Source: Paracoccus indicus
GTDB taxonomy: Bacteria; Pseudomonadota; Alphaproteobacteria; Rhodobacterales; Rhodobacteraceae
DNA: 64,000 nucleotides
Direction of reading: 5' to 3'
Assembly: GCF_003056335.1 (NCBI RefSeq)
Contig: NZ_PYWA01000005.1
Location: 186,001-250,000 of the forward strand
Under the pieces are notes generated by a model. That model was given only the letters and a program-made list of their open reading frames with translations, was not told the DNA's origin and made no database searches. Within the stretch, counting starts at the first letter, position 1. Each line of letters opens with the position of its first letter. Positions 52,670 to 61,653 of the stretch are shown here, piece by piece. The position numbers and the translations under genes were made by a program.

Positions 52670-55600
52670 CGAAATCTCTCCTTGCGAATGGGCCGCGACC
52701 GAAGGTGCGCGACATTTGACAGACCCGGACCGTCAGCCGACCCGGCTTGATCTGGACCCATGCCAGATCGGGCAATGTCAGCTGTGGGCTGCTTGCCTGC
52801 GTTTCCAGGATCGTCCTGCCGTCCTGTTCGACCTGAACCAGATAGCTTTCGACATCCTCGCCCAAGGGAATATCGGCCCCCTCCCAGCCATCGCTTTCGA
52901 TGCGCCCGCGCCGTATCCAAGACAGCTGGCGGCCCTCCATCCGCAGATGACAGGGGGAATAGGGGCGCAGCCCGACCCCCGGCGCCACAGTTCGGCGACT
53001 GCGATAGCTTGCGTCGTCGACGCTGCGCAGCGCAGGTCCGATCCACCAGAACCGTTCCTGACTACGCGCCGAAGGCGGCAGATCGACCTGCTTGGGTCCG
53101 CCGTCAAGCAGGACCACTAGGCTGCCCTTGGGCCAGACATCGGGCATGAGGGCATCCGTGCCCGCCTGACCGCGCAGTCGGTTGCTGATCTGCCAGACAT
53201 TCGGCGCGATCAGTTCGGCCTTGGCGAATTGGATCACCTCCCACCCGTCGATCGACCCGTCGCCGATCGCCAGTGCATTCGCCCCCGATAATAGCGCCCG
53301 TTCCGTTACCGATTTCAGCGGATCGTTGGTCAGGCGCAATTGCAGCGGCGCACCGCGGTCGATGATGCCGGGACGCGCCCGCACCAGCGGCGTCAGGGTC
53401 CGTCCGATCAGCGACCGACGGTCCAACAGCAGGTTGGTGTCGAACCCGCCCTCGTCATCGACCGAGGAATAGGCCGCGACCGAGCCGGGCCAAGGATAGG
53501 CCGCCACGGCCAGATGCGGCGCATGCGCCACCTCATCACCCCGCAGCAACGGCAGGTCCAGGAAAACCGGATGAACCGGCGTCGGCGGCGAATACCGCCC
53601 GATCCCCCCCTGTTCCTGATAGCTCAGCTTCGGCGTATACAACCCAGGATCAATGCGCACCGCATCGACGGTGATCGCCCCTGCCCGCTCGATGCGGTCG
53701 ATCCGCCAGCGCTGAACCTCTTGCCCCGGCATACGCGACAAGATCACATCGCCCGCCCCCAGTGCCGACATGGAAGGTGCCAGTGCGAAACGCGCAGTAT
53801 CACGCGCGACTTCGGCCTCGGCGATCCAACGGTCGGCGATGTCGCGACCTTCGGGGCGTGTCAGCGACATGGCAAATTCGCTGTCCGACACTGCCTGACG
53901 GACATCGTCCGACAATGCGGATTCCGCCGTCGCCACCGCGTAGTCGCCGCCTGCAGCCACATGGCTCAGCCTGATGCGACCCGTCACTGCGCTGTCAGCC
54001 AGTCGCGTCGTCTCGAAACCCGTGACTTCACCCGCAATTGCCAGGTCGTCAGTTTCGATCTGCGCCTTGGCCAAGCCGTTGCGCGCGATGAACCTGATCT
54101 GGCCATCACGCTCGACCGCATCGAAACCATGGGCCAGCATCAAAGGCTGCAACGCTGCCCGTGCGGATTCGCTTCCCTGCAGGACATAGCCCCGCACAAC
54201 GCCAGAAATTGCACTGACGTCGAAGTCAGTGACCCCCGCCATCCGGCAAAGGTCGCCGACAACGGCGCGCAGCGTCACCGCCCCCGCGCGACCGTTCAAC
54301 CAATGGCCGCGATCCCAGGCCGGACCGTCCGACCAAAGGTCGTCACGACCCGGAAATGCCGGATAGGGCCGTGCGTCCCAGCACCAGACATGCGCCCGAT
54401 CGGTATCAAGCATCGCCATGCCGTCGCCGTTTCGGGGGTTGTTGGCAGGATCGTTCCAGAAGTCCATCGAGGCCTCGACATAGGCCGCCTGGATCGCATC
54501 ATCGCGCACACCGTTCGAATAATGCGGCAGCATGCTTTCCGAGCTCATGGCATCCAGGAACTTGTTGGGCTGGTTGGTCGCCTTGTCCAGCGCCGCGCAG
54601 CCCAATTCCGTGAACCAGATCGGCTTCGAGCCGGGCACCCAAGCCGTCGCCTGCTTCTGCCGCACGCCCTGCGGACGGTCGTAGTGCAGGTTCTGCCACC
54701 AGCCCGCCAGGTCCTTGTAGCGCCAGACCCAAGGCTCGTCATAGGTGCCATCGGTGATGGGCGTCCGGATCTGGGCGTCGCGATCGGCATCGCTGGCGTA
54801 ATACCAGTCATAGCCCTCGCCCCCGGCGACATTCGACTTCAGATAGTCGATATTGTCGATCCGGCCCCAATGGGCATCCAAATGGTCGTCGCCATCGCGC
54901 CAGTCCGACAGCGGCATGTAGTTGTCGATGCCGATGAAATCGATGTTCGGATCGGCCCACAGTGGGTCCAAATGGAAGAACAGCTCACCCTCGCCCGTGT
55001 GGTGACCGAAGTACTCAGACCAATCCGAAGCATAGCCGATCTTGACGTCCGGCCCCAGGATCGCACGCACGTCGGCCGCCAACTGTCGCAAAGCCTCGAC
55101 GGCGGGATAGCTGTTGCGCGGCCCCCGAATGCGGGTCATGGCGACCATTTCCGACCCGATCAGGAAGGTATCGGTGTTGCCCGCGACGGCGCACAGATGG
55201 GCATAGTGCAGGATGAACCGGCGATAGGACCACTCCGCCGGCCCCGAATAGATCACGGCGTCGCCAAAGCGGCGAAAATCATCGGGCGATGCCTTGCCAA
55301 AGAAGGCTGCCACCTGATCGACGGCAGCCTGCGTCAGGTCCTGCGTGCCCGGACGACCCGGCGCGATGTCCGTCGTGACGCGACCACGCCACGGCATCAC
55401 AGGCTGCTCATCCCCACCATAGGGATCAGGCAATCCGTTTCCGGCAAGCTGCTCCATCAGGATGAACGGATAGAAGATCGCCTTGCGACCCGAAGCCGAG
55501 AGCGCGCGCAGCCCTTCGATCACCGATTTATCGGCAGGCGTTCCGCCATAGATGGGGCGCCCATCCTTGCGTGCCACCTCCTCGGCGGTTGCACGGCTGA

Positions 55601-56537
55601 TCCCCCCGGCGTGCCAGGGCATCTCGTCACCGTCGACGTCACGGAATTCGACCTTTGGCTGAACCTTGCATTCGCCGATCCGCAGATCGCTGCCGAACCA
55701 GGAAACGACCATGGAGACCGAGCCCACATTCGGCAGCTCACGTCCCAGGACATCCAACGAGGCCGAAAAATCGGTCCCCCCCATGGGCGTGTTCACGTTG
55801 AAACTGCGGCTTTCGCCCAGATCCTCGCCGGTCGTGACAGGGGTCGTCGCCAGCGAATACTCGCCTGTTCCCGGGATCAGGGCCACGGCCCGGACATCGC
55901 GGCACAGCCCCGATCCGTCTCGGGCCGGGCAAGTCACCTCGAAGCTCAGGTGCGGCATGCGATTGCCCCAGCGTTCCAGCGACAGATTCTCCAGCACGAC
56001 ATAGGCCACACCGCGATAGGCCGGAGCGCTGTCGCCTTCATGTGCCGCGATGACCGGATCGGGCATTTGCCCTTCGCCGCCGCGATAGACGCGCATGTTC
56101 AGATCATCGGCGGCGATCTCCTCGCCGTCGGCCCAGACACGCCCGACGCTCAGGATGCGGCCCTCGCACAGCGCGAGCGCCAGAGAAAGACGATAGCTGA
56201 TCTGTGTGACCTGAGGCTTGGGCGCACCCTTGCCGCCCCCGCTTTCCGAACGCGTGATCTCCTCCATGGGCGAGGCCCAGATCACATGCCCGGGCAACCG
56301 CATCTGGCCCCAGACGCGCGGGATGGCGATACCCTCACCCGCGGTCTGGATGCGCAGACGGTCGATGCGGCCCGTCTCGACCGCCTTGGCGCCGCCACCC
56401 AACAGGCGCTGGTCGATGACGCGACCGGCAATGGCGCCCGCCGCGCGGCCCAGAACCGCGCCCGACAGGCCGAGAACGGCGCCGCCAAACCCCGCGCCAA
56501 GCGATGCACCCACCGCTGACAGGACTATCGTGGCCAT
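52659..56537 (-). CDS. GTA baseplate/host-specificity protein g15 (megatron)
   Basis: The largest gene here, 1292 residues, like Rcc01698. It starts with a glycine/alanine-rich hydrophobic stretch (VGASLGAGFGGAVLGLSGAV), proposed in RcGTA to insert into the recipient membrane. A TIM-barrel-like GTA domain (about 420-720: WADPNIDFIGIDNYMPLSDW, WWQNLHYDRPQG, KPIWFTELGCAA) is followed by a phage tail domain (about 790-960) and a beta-rich C-terminus. It forms the central baseplate spike that contacts and penetrates the recipient envelope. The frame is uninterrupted. Confidence 0.92.
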   Translation of the reverse strand: MATIVLSAVGASLGAGFGGAVLGLSGAVLGRAAGAIAGRVIDQRLLGGGAKAVETGRIDRLRIQTAGEGIAIPRVWGQMRLPGHVIWASPMEEITRSESGGGKGAPKPQVTQISYRLSLALALCEGRILSVGRVWADGEEIAADDLNMRVYRGGEGQMPDPVIAAHEGDSAPAYRGVAYVVLENLSLERWGNRMPHLSFEVTCPARDGSGLCRDVRAVALIPGTGEYSLATTPVTTGEDLGESRSFNVNTPMGGTDFSASLDVLGRELPNVGSVSMVVSWFGSDLRIGECKVQPKVEFRDVDGDEMPWHAGGISRATAEEVARKDGRPIYGGTPADKSVIEGLRALSASGRKAIFYPFILMEQLAGNGLPDPYGGDEQPVMPWRGRVTTDIAPGRPGTQDLTQAAVDQVAAFFGKASPDDFRRFGDAVIYSGPAEWSYRRFILHYAHLCAVAGNTDTFLIGSEMVAMTRIRGPRNSYPAVEALRQLAADVRAILGPDVKIGYASDWSEYFGHHTGEGELFFHLDPLWADPNIDFIGIDNYMPLSDWRDGDDHLDAHWGRIDNIDYLKSNVAGGEGYDWYYASDADRDAQIRTPITDGTYDEPWVWRYKDLAGWWQNLHYDRPQGVRQKQATAWVPGSKPIWFTELGCAALDKATNQPNKFLDAMSSESMLPHYSNGVRDDAIQAAYVEASMDFWNDPANNPRNGDGMAMLDTDRAHVWCWDARPYPAFPGRDDLWSDGPAWDRGHWLNGRAGAVTLRAVVGDLCRMAGVTDFDVSAISGVVRGYVLQGSESARAALQPLMLAHGFDAVERDGQIRFIARNGLAKAQIETDDLAIAGEVTGFETTRLADSAVTGRIRLSHVAAGGDYAVATAESALSDDVRQAVSDSEFAMSLTRPEGRDIADRWIAEAEVARDTARFALAPSMSALGAGDVILSRMPGQEVQRWRIDRIERAGAITVDAVRIDPGLYTPKLSYQEQGGIGRYSPPTPVHPVFLDLPLLRGDEVAHAPHLAVAAYPWPGSVAAYSSVDDEGGFDTNLLLDRRSLIGRTLTPLVRARPGIIDRGAPLQLRLTNDPLKSVTERALLSGANALAIGDGSIDGWEVIQFAKAELIAPNVWQISNRLRGQAGTDALMPDVWPKGSLVVLLDGGPKQVDLPPSARSQERFWWIGPALRSVDDASYRSRRTVAPGVGLRPYSPCHLRMEGRQLSWIRRGRIESDGWEGADIPLGEDVESYLVQVEQDGRTILETQASSPQLTLPDLAWVQIKPGRLTVRVCQMSRTFGRGPFARRDFDVQ

Positions 56538-56561
56538 AAGGGCCTCCTTTGTTGGAATGGG

Positions 56562-56990
56562 TCAGGGAAAGCGGAAGCGCGCGACGACGCGCGACTTCCA
56601 GGGCCGCGTCAGCGGGCTTTCGATGACCCCATGATAGGTATAGGCGTGCAGGAACCGTGCATCGGCACCAACCTGTGACAGGATGCCAAGATGCTTGGCG
56701 ATCGCGCCCTGACGCATGCGGAACAGCAGCACCTGTCCGATCTGCCATGCGTCACCTTCGCCCACCGGCAGAAGATGACGCATGGCCGCGTCATGCAGAA
56801 CCTCCGTCCGGCCACATTCGGCCCAATCGGCGGTATAGGCAGGCGTCGGTTCCGGTTCGCTGCCGTGAAGCTGTCGCCAGACGCCCCGGATCAACCCGAG
56901 GCAATCCGCCCCGCTGCCCATGACACTGGCCTGATGGACATAGGGCGTCCCCAGCCATTCGCGTGCCGCCGCGACAACCGCCTCAGCCAT
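56562..56990 (-). CDS. GTA peptidoglycan peptidase g14, NlpC/P60 type
   Basis: A 142-residue NlpC/P60-like cysteine peptidase. The catalytic Cys30 is in SGADCLGLIRG and His100 in AKHLGIL. In the RcGTA particle the homologue Rcc01697 sits in the baseplate and opens the recipient wall peptide cross-links. It overlaps the preceding hub gene by eight bases and is followed by the baseplate protein gene after 24 bases. Confidence 0.92.
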   Translation of the reverse strand: MAEAVVAAAREWLGTPYVHQASVMGSGADCLGLIRGVWRQLHGSEPEPTPAYTADWAECGRTEVLHDAAMRHLLPVGEGDAWQIGQVLLFRMRQGAIAKHLGILSQVGADARFLHAYTYHGVIESPLTRPWKSRVVARFRFP

Positions 56991-57816
56991 TGCGCGACCC
57001 CGCCTGCGGGGCCATCAGCCAATCCTCGGGCGGCAGGTGCGGAAAGCCCCTGAAGTTCAGGAAGTTGTCAAACTTCAACCGGCAGGTCTTCGCGGCCTTG
57101 TCGCACCCCGCCGTCAGCTTCAGCCGATCTCCCGGAACCGGCGGAATGGGCAGCGCCGACCACAGCTCGATCGTACGACTGCCGTCTTCATGCGCGGTGT
57201 CGTTCTTGATCGCGGCACGCAGCCCCTCGGCATCCCCGTCCAGGACCAGCAGTTGCCCCTGCTCGAACCAATCGCCCGCAAAGCGCGGGAAGCTGGCAAA
57301 GGTGAAGACACGGGCATCCTGCACCGCCTGCACGACCGGCTGCGTGAACCAAGCCTCATTGTCTAGGTTCACCTTGCAGGACCCATCCCCCAGGCGCGCC
57401 GCGCAACGGGGGTGATAGACCCGGCCCTGAGGCGCGTTCAGCCGATCAGACAGTCCGCGCAATTCGGCACGGAAGGCGCCATTGGCACGCGTCACCTCGC
57501 CCAAGGTGCCGTTGAAGACCAGATCGCGCCGCGACACGTCGGACCAATCCACGTGCCACATCTTCAGCTGGGCGTCGTCCCAACGCCCCGCCATCAGGTC
57601 GCGTTCGGTGATGGCATCATCGTCCAGCGCACCCGCGACCTCGGTGTTGTCCACCCCCAGGCCGGTCGCCTGCGCGATGGCCTGCGCCGTCAGACCGACA
57701 TCGGGGCGAAAGGTCGTGCCGCCGAACGCCAGCGGCGTATCGTGATCGGTAAAGCCCAGGGTCAGCCCGTCGCCCCTCCGAACGAACCAGGCCCGCGCGA
57801 TTGTCGTCGTCGTCAT
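56983..57816 (-). CDS. GTA tail hub protein g13 (DUF2163)
   Basis: A 277-residue DUF2163/phage_BR0599-type protein. Four cysteines in two pairs, C138-x8-C147 and C238-x6-C245, match the [4Fe-4S] site described for the RcGTA hub Rcc01696. The C-terminal NFRGFPHLPPEDW segment is strongly conserved in GTAs. The start overlaps the distal-tail gene stop as ATGA. Confidence 0.92.
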   Translation of the reverse strand: MTTTTIARAWFVRRGDGLTLGFTDHDTPLAFGGTTFRPDVGLTAQAIAQATGLGVDNTEVAGALDDDAITERDLMAGRWDDAQLKMWHVDWSDVSRRDLVFNGTLGEVTRANGAFRAELRGLSDRLNAPQGRVYHPRCAARLGDGSCKVNLDNEAWFTQPVVQAVQDARVFTFASFPRFAGDWFEQGQLLVLDGDAEGLRAAIKNDTAHEDGSRTIELWSALPIPPVPGDRLKLTAGCDKAAKTCRLKFDNFLNFRGFPHLPPEDWLMAPQAGSRNG

Positions 57817-58445
57817 AGCCGCACCTCGATGACCGGAATGTCGGGCACCTGACCCGCTTGGAAGGATGCGACCGAGACCGCGATGCGATCCGTGTCGAAA
57901 CGCACCGGCACGTCGAATTCATATCCCGCCGTGACCTCGGCCCCCGTTTCGGGCGCCGCATCGAAGGTGATGACGCCGGTGGCGTGGTCGACCTGATAGT
58001 TGCTGCCGATGAAGACCTCGACGCCCCCGATACCAGCACGAACGGTGTTCAGGACCGGCTTGGTGATAGGACGCTGATAGACGGTCCCGCCCGAGCGATA
58101 GCCCTTGACCAGCTGGAACTTGCGCGTCTGCCCGTCGCCCGTCCCGATTACCTGATCGCTGAACACCGGCGCGCCCGAGGGCAGGCAGCTCTTGTGATCC
58201 GACCAATCCTTCCAGCGGAACCCGTGCAGCTGCCCTGCCCGAGCCTCGAAGAAGGCGATGACGGCGCTCAGATCGTCCAGCGACCGCAGCCCCATGCCCG
58301 CATCGAACCGACGGCGGGCATGGGCCCAAGGCGTGTTGCGCTGTTCGAAGCCGTTCGCCATTGAGACGATCTCGGTCCGCCTCTCGGGGCCGCCGATGGC
58401 ACCGAACGACAGGCCCGCGGGAAATCTCACCTCGTGGAATGCCAT
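57813..58445 (-). CDS. GTA distal tail protein g12 (DUF2460)
   Basis: A 210-residue DUF2460 protein. The N-terminal MAFHEVRFPAGLSFGAIGGP, ARRRFDAGMGLRS, and the FRWKDWSDHKSC block are diagnostic. Rcc01695 homologues form the ring that joins tail tube to baseplate. It follows the tape-measure gene after 14 bases and couples to the hub gene by ATGA. Confidence 0.92.
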   Translation of the reverse strand: MAFHEVRFPAGLSFGAIGGPERRTEIVSMANGFEQRNTPWAHARRRFDAGMGLRSLDDLSAVIAFFEARAGQLHGFRWKDWSDHKSCLPSGAPVFSDQVIGTGDGQTRKFQLVKGYRSGGTVYQRPITKPVLNTVRAGIGGVEVFIGSNYQVDHATGVITFDAAPETGAEVTAGYEFDVPVRFDTDRIAVSVASFQAGQVPDIPVIEVRL

Positions 58446-58459
58446 GATTCTACCTCGTT

Positions 58460-59125
58460 TCAGCTGTTGCGATCGCCGCGTGCAAGAACACGCGACATCT
58501 GGGCTGCGATCTGCGACTGGCTGCGCTGGAAGCCCGCAACATCGGGCGTCTGGATGTTGAACGTCACGTTCATTGCGCCGCCGCCACCGGCCGCCGCGAC
58601 ACCCAGCTTGCCGTCGGGACCGCGCTGCAGGGGCATGATGGCCTCGGGTCCGGCCTCGCCCATCAGGCCGGTTCCACCGCGCATCGGAAAGGCGGTCGGT
58701 GCGCTGGCGATTCCGCCGACCGCCGTGCTGCGGCCTTGGGAAAACGCCCCGCCCTTGGCAAAGGGCGTCATCGCCTGTCCGAAACCGCCGCCCCCCAGGA
58801 CCGAGGCCATCCCCCCGGCAAGCGAGCCCGCCAGCGCGCTTTCCACGGGCTTCATCGCGATGGAATAGACCGTATCGGCCAGCGACTGCCCGATCGACTT
58901 CAGCGCGTCCGACAACTTGCCGCCATCCAGAACCAGCCCGTCGATGGCACGCCCCAGACCTCGCTCTAGCCCCGACGACAGCGTCGTCACCTCGCGCGAG
59001 GTGAACAGCATCGACTGGCGCAGGCGGCCAAGTTCCTTCTCGAATTCGGCGGTCATCTGGGCATTGCGGCCCAGATCCTCCTCCAGCAGGTCCAGCGAGG
59101 ACCCCACATCATCACTCAGCGCCAT
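58460..59125 (-). CDS. GTA tape measure protein g11
   Basis: A 221-residue helical protein with a glycine-rich C-terminal half. The sequence MGEAGPEAIMPLQRGPDGKLG is a common end-segment of tail tape measure proteins. Such a short ruler fits the short GTA tail (at about 1.5 A per residue, near 30 nm, an inference). It overlaps the upstream chaperone gene by 14 bases. Confidence 0.9.
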   Translation of the reverse strand: MALSDDVGSSLDLLEEDLGRNAQMTAEFEKELGRLRQSMLFTSREVTTLSSGLERGLGRAIDGLVLDGGKLSDALKSIGQSLADTVYSIAMKPVESALAGSLAGGMASVLGGGGFGQAMTPFAKGGAFSQGRSTAVGGIASAPTAFPMRGGTGLMGEAGPEAIMPLQRGPDGKLGVAAAGGGGAMNVTFNIQTPDVAGFQRSQSQIAAQMSRVLARGDRNS

Positions 59126-59357
59126 CCGTCACCCCATCCGGTTGCACCGACACGCCCGCCCTGGCAGGCACGTCGGGAAATTTCGTCAACAGATCCGCCA
59201 GCCGGTCGCGTGTCATGCGCGCGGGCGCCGGTTCGACGCCCAGCATCAGCGCCAGCTCGGACGGCGTCAGCTGCCAGAACTGGTCGGGCAGCAGCCGCAG
59301 ATCACGCATGCCTGCGCGCATCAGACCGGGCCAGTCCAGCGTCGGACCGACCGTCAT
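59112..59357 (-). CDS. GTA tail assembly chaperone g10.1-like
   Basis: An 81-residue protein. The N-terminal DWPGLMRAGMRDLRLLPDQFW and TPSELALMLG are typical of the small tail-assembly chaperone (DUF2376/phage_TAC-like, Rcc01693) encoded between tube and tape-measure genes. It overlaps both neighbours (4 and 14 bases). It is predicted to coat the tape measure during tail assembly. Confidence 0.85.
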   Translation of the reverse strand: MTVGPTLDWPGLMRAGMRDLRLLPDQFWQLTPSELALMLGVEPAPARMTRDRLADLLTKFPDVPARAGVSVQPDGVTDGAE

Positions 59358-59668
59358 GCGACGTCCCGAAAGGCCAGCGCGATCAGCTGCGCGGCCGCGC
59401 GCGCACCTGCCAACGGACCACCCTCGATCTGCTTTGCCAGCAGATCATCCGCGTCGCCCTGCCAGCCGCCTCCGCGTAGCCCCGCCACCAGAACCGCGAT
59501 GATGTCACCGCTGGCAAACCGCCCCTCGTCCAGCCGCCGGACCAGATCCGCCAGGCTGTCCTCGGCCAGCTGCGCTTCCAGCATGGCCAGCGCCCCAAGG
59601 GTCAGCCGCGCCACATGCGGCTGACCGTCCAGCACGATGGCGACCTCGCCTCTCATCGGGTTGGCCAT
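59354..59668 (-). CDS. GTA family protein g10
   Basis: A 104-residue protein of the GTA g10 (DUF3356) family. GQPHVARLTLGALAMLEAQL at about residues 15-34 is the recognisable block. It probably acts as a tail chaperone with the next gene, in the manner of phage G/GT pairs. The ATG at 59668 overlaps the tail-tube stop as TGATG; a GTG one codon upstream is possible. Confidence 0.87.
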   Translation of the reverse strand: MANPMRGEVAIVLDGQPHVARLTLGALAMLEAQLAEDSLADLVRRLDEGRFASGDIIAVLVAGLRGGGWQGDADDLLAKQIEGGPLAGARAAAQLIALAFRDVA

Positions 59669-60081
59669 CACATCGCCTCGAACAGCAGCGCGCCCGCCGA
59701 AGCCAAGGCGATCTCATAGGTCGCCTCGCCGTCATGGGTTCCCGCATATTCCAGCGAGGTGATCTGGAACGGGCCCGACACCTGGCCGAAATCGGGAATG
59801 ACGATCTGGAACTGCGGCAATTCGCCGTCGAAGAAGGCCTGCCGCGCGCGACCGTCGCTTGCCTCGTCGCGAAAGACCCCCGACCCCGAAACCGAGGCAC
59901 TGCGCACCCCCGCACCGCCCAGCAGTTCGCGCCAACCGCCCTCGCTTTCCATGCTGGTCACGTCGATGGTCTCGGCGTTGAACGACAGGCGCGTGGCACG
60001 AAGGCCCGCCACCGTCTCGAACGAGCCATTGCCCAGCATGTCCATCTTGATCAGAAGGTCGCGTCCATTCTGTACTGCCAT
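59668..60081 (-). CDS. GTA major tail tube protein g9
   Basis: A 137-residue tail tube protein of the TP901-1 type. MAVQNGRDLLIKMD opens the family, and IDVTSMESEGGWRELL is the loop region. Hexameric rings of the Rcc01691 homologue stack to form the DNA channel. An AGGAGA-type site precedes the start, 12 bases after the tail terminator gene. Confidence 0.92.
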   Translation of the reverse strand: MAVQNGRDLLIKMDMLGNGSFETVAGLRATRLSFNAETIDVTSMESEGGWRELLGGAGVRSASVSGSGVFRDEASDGRARQAFFDGELPQFQIVIPDFGQVSGPFQITSLEYAGTHDGEATYEIALASAGALLFEAM

Positions 60082-60093
60082 GATCCTGTCTCC

Positions 60094-60510
60094 TCAGATC
60101 TGGTCGATGCGCGCGCGGAAGGTCAGATCGACCTGACGGGCGGCACCGTTCTTCAACCGACGCGCCGTGGCGCGCAGAAACTGCAAGCCCGCCAACTGCC
60201 CACGCGACAGCTGCAGCGGAACATCCTCAAGCGCGTCGGCCACGGCCACGGCTGCGGCCTTGACCGCCCCGAAGCCCGCACCATCGCTGCCCGACATCAC
60301 CGAGATGATGAAATCATGCCGCGACCCGCGCGCCGTGGTATCGCCAAGGCTCCGCACGTCCTCGGACCCAAGCGAGACATGCACCCCGCTTGGCGCCTCG
60401 ACCGGCATGGCGTCGAAGATCGCATCCCCCACCAGGTCGGCCAGCGCCGGATGGGCACGCAGCTGTTGATAGACCGCCGCCTGAAGGGCGACGCCTGCTC
60501 CGTAACTCAT
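60094..60510 (-). CDS. GTA tail terminator protein g8 (DUF3168)
   Basis: A 138-residue DUF3168 protein. VALQAAVYQQLRAHPALADLV near the start and HVSLGSEDVRSLGD are characteristic. The homologue Rcc01690 caps the tail tube and joins it to the head connector. The start at 60510 overlaps the stop of g7 as ATGA; the same frame is open upstream but only antisense-like. Confidence 0.9.
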   Translation of the reverse strand: MSYGAGVALQAAVYQQLRAHPALADLVGDAIFDAMPVEAPSGVHVSLGSEDVRSLGDTTARGSRHDFIISVMSGSDGAGFGAVKAAAVAVADALEDVPLQLSRGQLAGLQFLRATARRLKNGAARQVDLTFRARIDQI

Positions 60511-60833
60511 GTCGGATTCTCCTCTCGGGCGTGACAGGTCAGAAAGGCCCCCAAAGGGTCGCGCTCGGCCACGGCCTCGATCGCGAACAGGCGGTCGCCC
60601 ATGCGGAACCGCTGCCCGGCCTTGGGCCGCCGCGCATCGCCGACAGGGGCCCCGCGCACGGAAATGCGCCACCGCACGGCACTGATCGCCCCGTCCTCGC
60701 GCCCCGAGCCCGCATCCATCTGCGCCCACAAGGCCCCAAGCCGCCGCCATGTCGTGAGATAGCCGCCCATTCCGTCGGCAAGCCTGTCAGGCTGTTCAAG
60801 CGCCAGCTGCGTCGTCAGGTTCGGCACCGCCAT
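60507..60833 (-). CDS. GTA head closure/stopper protein g7
   Basis: A 108-residue head-tail adaptor-type protein with the short beta-barrel wording LTTWRRLGALWAQMDA and FRMGDRLFAIEAVAERDP. The homologue Rcc01689 is the stopper that closes the filled head. The start at 60833 shares one base with the stop of g6 (TGATG). Confidence 0.9.
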   Translation of the reverse strand: MAVPNLTTQLALEQPDRLADGMGGYLTTWRRLGALWAQMDAGSGREDGAISAVRWRISVRGAPVGDARRPKAGQRFRMGDRLFAIEAVAERDPLGAFLTCHAREENPT

Positions 60834-61447
60834 CAGCGCCACCCCTGGTTGCCGCGTCCGGCCAAAGTCCTGACCGCCCGCCATTTCTCGATCAACGCGC
60901 TGACACCAAAGGGCAGCGCCTGGCGCAAGCCGTCCTGGCTGCGGTCGTCGTAATATCGCGCCGCCAGCAGGATCACCGCCTGCGCCAGGTCGGCCGGCAC
61001 CTGCGCCCAGCTGTCGCCGAAACCCGCGACGAAGCTGACCGTCACGCTGCCCCGTCGCGGCACATGCGGCAGCACCACCCCCGTAGGCAGCACGACCGGC
61101 CGCTGGCTGTCCGGCACCAGCCGCCACCCCTCGGGGGCCAGGGCGGTGATCGTGCCGTTGCCATCGTCGATCTCGATCTTCTCGACCGAATGGACCGGCG
61201 CCAAGGGCAGCGACTGTCCCAGCCTGTCGCGCCAGTCGTCCAACTGCATCCGGAAGCGCCGCTTCAGCAGCACCTTGCCCGTGCGCGCCTCGATCGTGGC
61301 GATCGCCGCGCGCAGAAACCCGCTCAGCGCCGCCGTTTCCGCCGCATCGTCGGGGCCATCGAACCCCGAGGCCAGCCGCAAATGGCCGCGCAGCGCCGCA
61401 ACGGGCAATGCCTCCGCCGCTGGCGCCGTTTCCTCTATCAGCATCAT
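60833..61447 (-). CDS. GTA head-tail connector/adaptor g6
   Basis: A 204-residue phage gp6-like protein. ALRGHLRLASG opens the family, ATIEARTGKVLLKRRFRMQL follows, and VSFVAGFGDSWAQVPADLAQ is the conserved C-terminal block. The homologue Rcc01688 forms the adaptor ring under the portal. AGGAGG eight bases ahead supports ATG 61447 (or 61444). A 198-base gap with two hairpins separates it from the capsid gene. Confidence 0.9.
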   Translation of the reverse strand: MMLIEETAPAAEALPVAALRGHLRLASGFDGPDDAAETAALSGFLRAAIATIEARTGKVLLKRRFRMQLDDWRDRLGQSLPLAPVHSVEKIEIDDGNGTITALAPEGWRLVPDSQRPVVLPTGVVLPHVPRRGSVTVSFVAGFGDSWAQVPADLAQAVILLAARYYDDRSQDGLRQALPFGVSALIEKWRAVRTLAGRGNQGWR

Positions 61448-61492
61448 CTTGCGAACCTCCTGTCCTGCCGTCCGCACATCTCCACCAGGACA

Positions 61493-61513
61493 CATCCCCC
61501 AGGCCGGGGGATG
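61493..61513 (-). other. Hairpin in the leader of g6
   Basis: CATCCCCC, AGGCC, GGGGGATG form a perfect eight-bp stem and five-base loop, 46 bases upstream of the g6 start. Together with the hairpin at the capsid stop it brackets the only long gap inside the cluster. Confidence 0.5.
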
Positions 61514-61625
61514 ATCCGTCTTCAAAGGTTCACGAAAGAAAAGGGACGCGCCCGAACACCGGCCATCAGCACGCGCGGACAGTTGCTTCACCGGTATGAC
61601 CGGCGACGCGCGCGCCCCTCTCCCC

Positions 61626-61653
61626 TCACCTCTCCCGCAGGGAGATCAGGTGA
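61626..61653 (-). other. Hairpin at the capsid stop codon
   Basis: TCACCT-CTCCC, loop GCA, GGGAG, bulge ATC, AGGTGA forms an 11-bp stem that covers the capsid stop codon. No T run follows, so it is more likely a 3'-end stabiliser or attenuator of the abundant capsid message than a full terminator. Confidence 0.5.

Noticed and set aside
53340..56519. A plus-strand open frame of about 1059 codons opposite the GTA baseplate gene
   Set aside because: Its composition (runs of Arg, His, Gln, Pro), lack of any domain and lack of a ribosome site mark it as the antisense shadow of a high-G+C gene.
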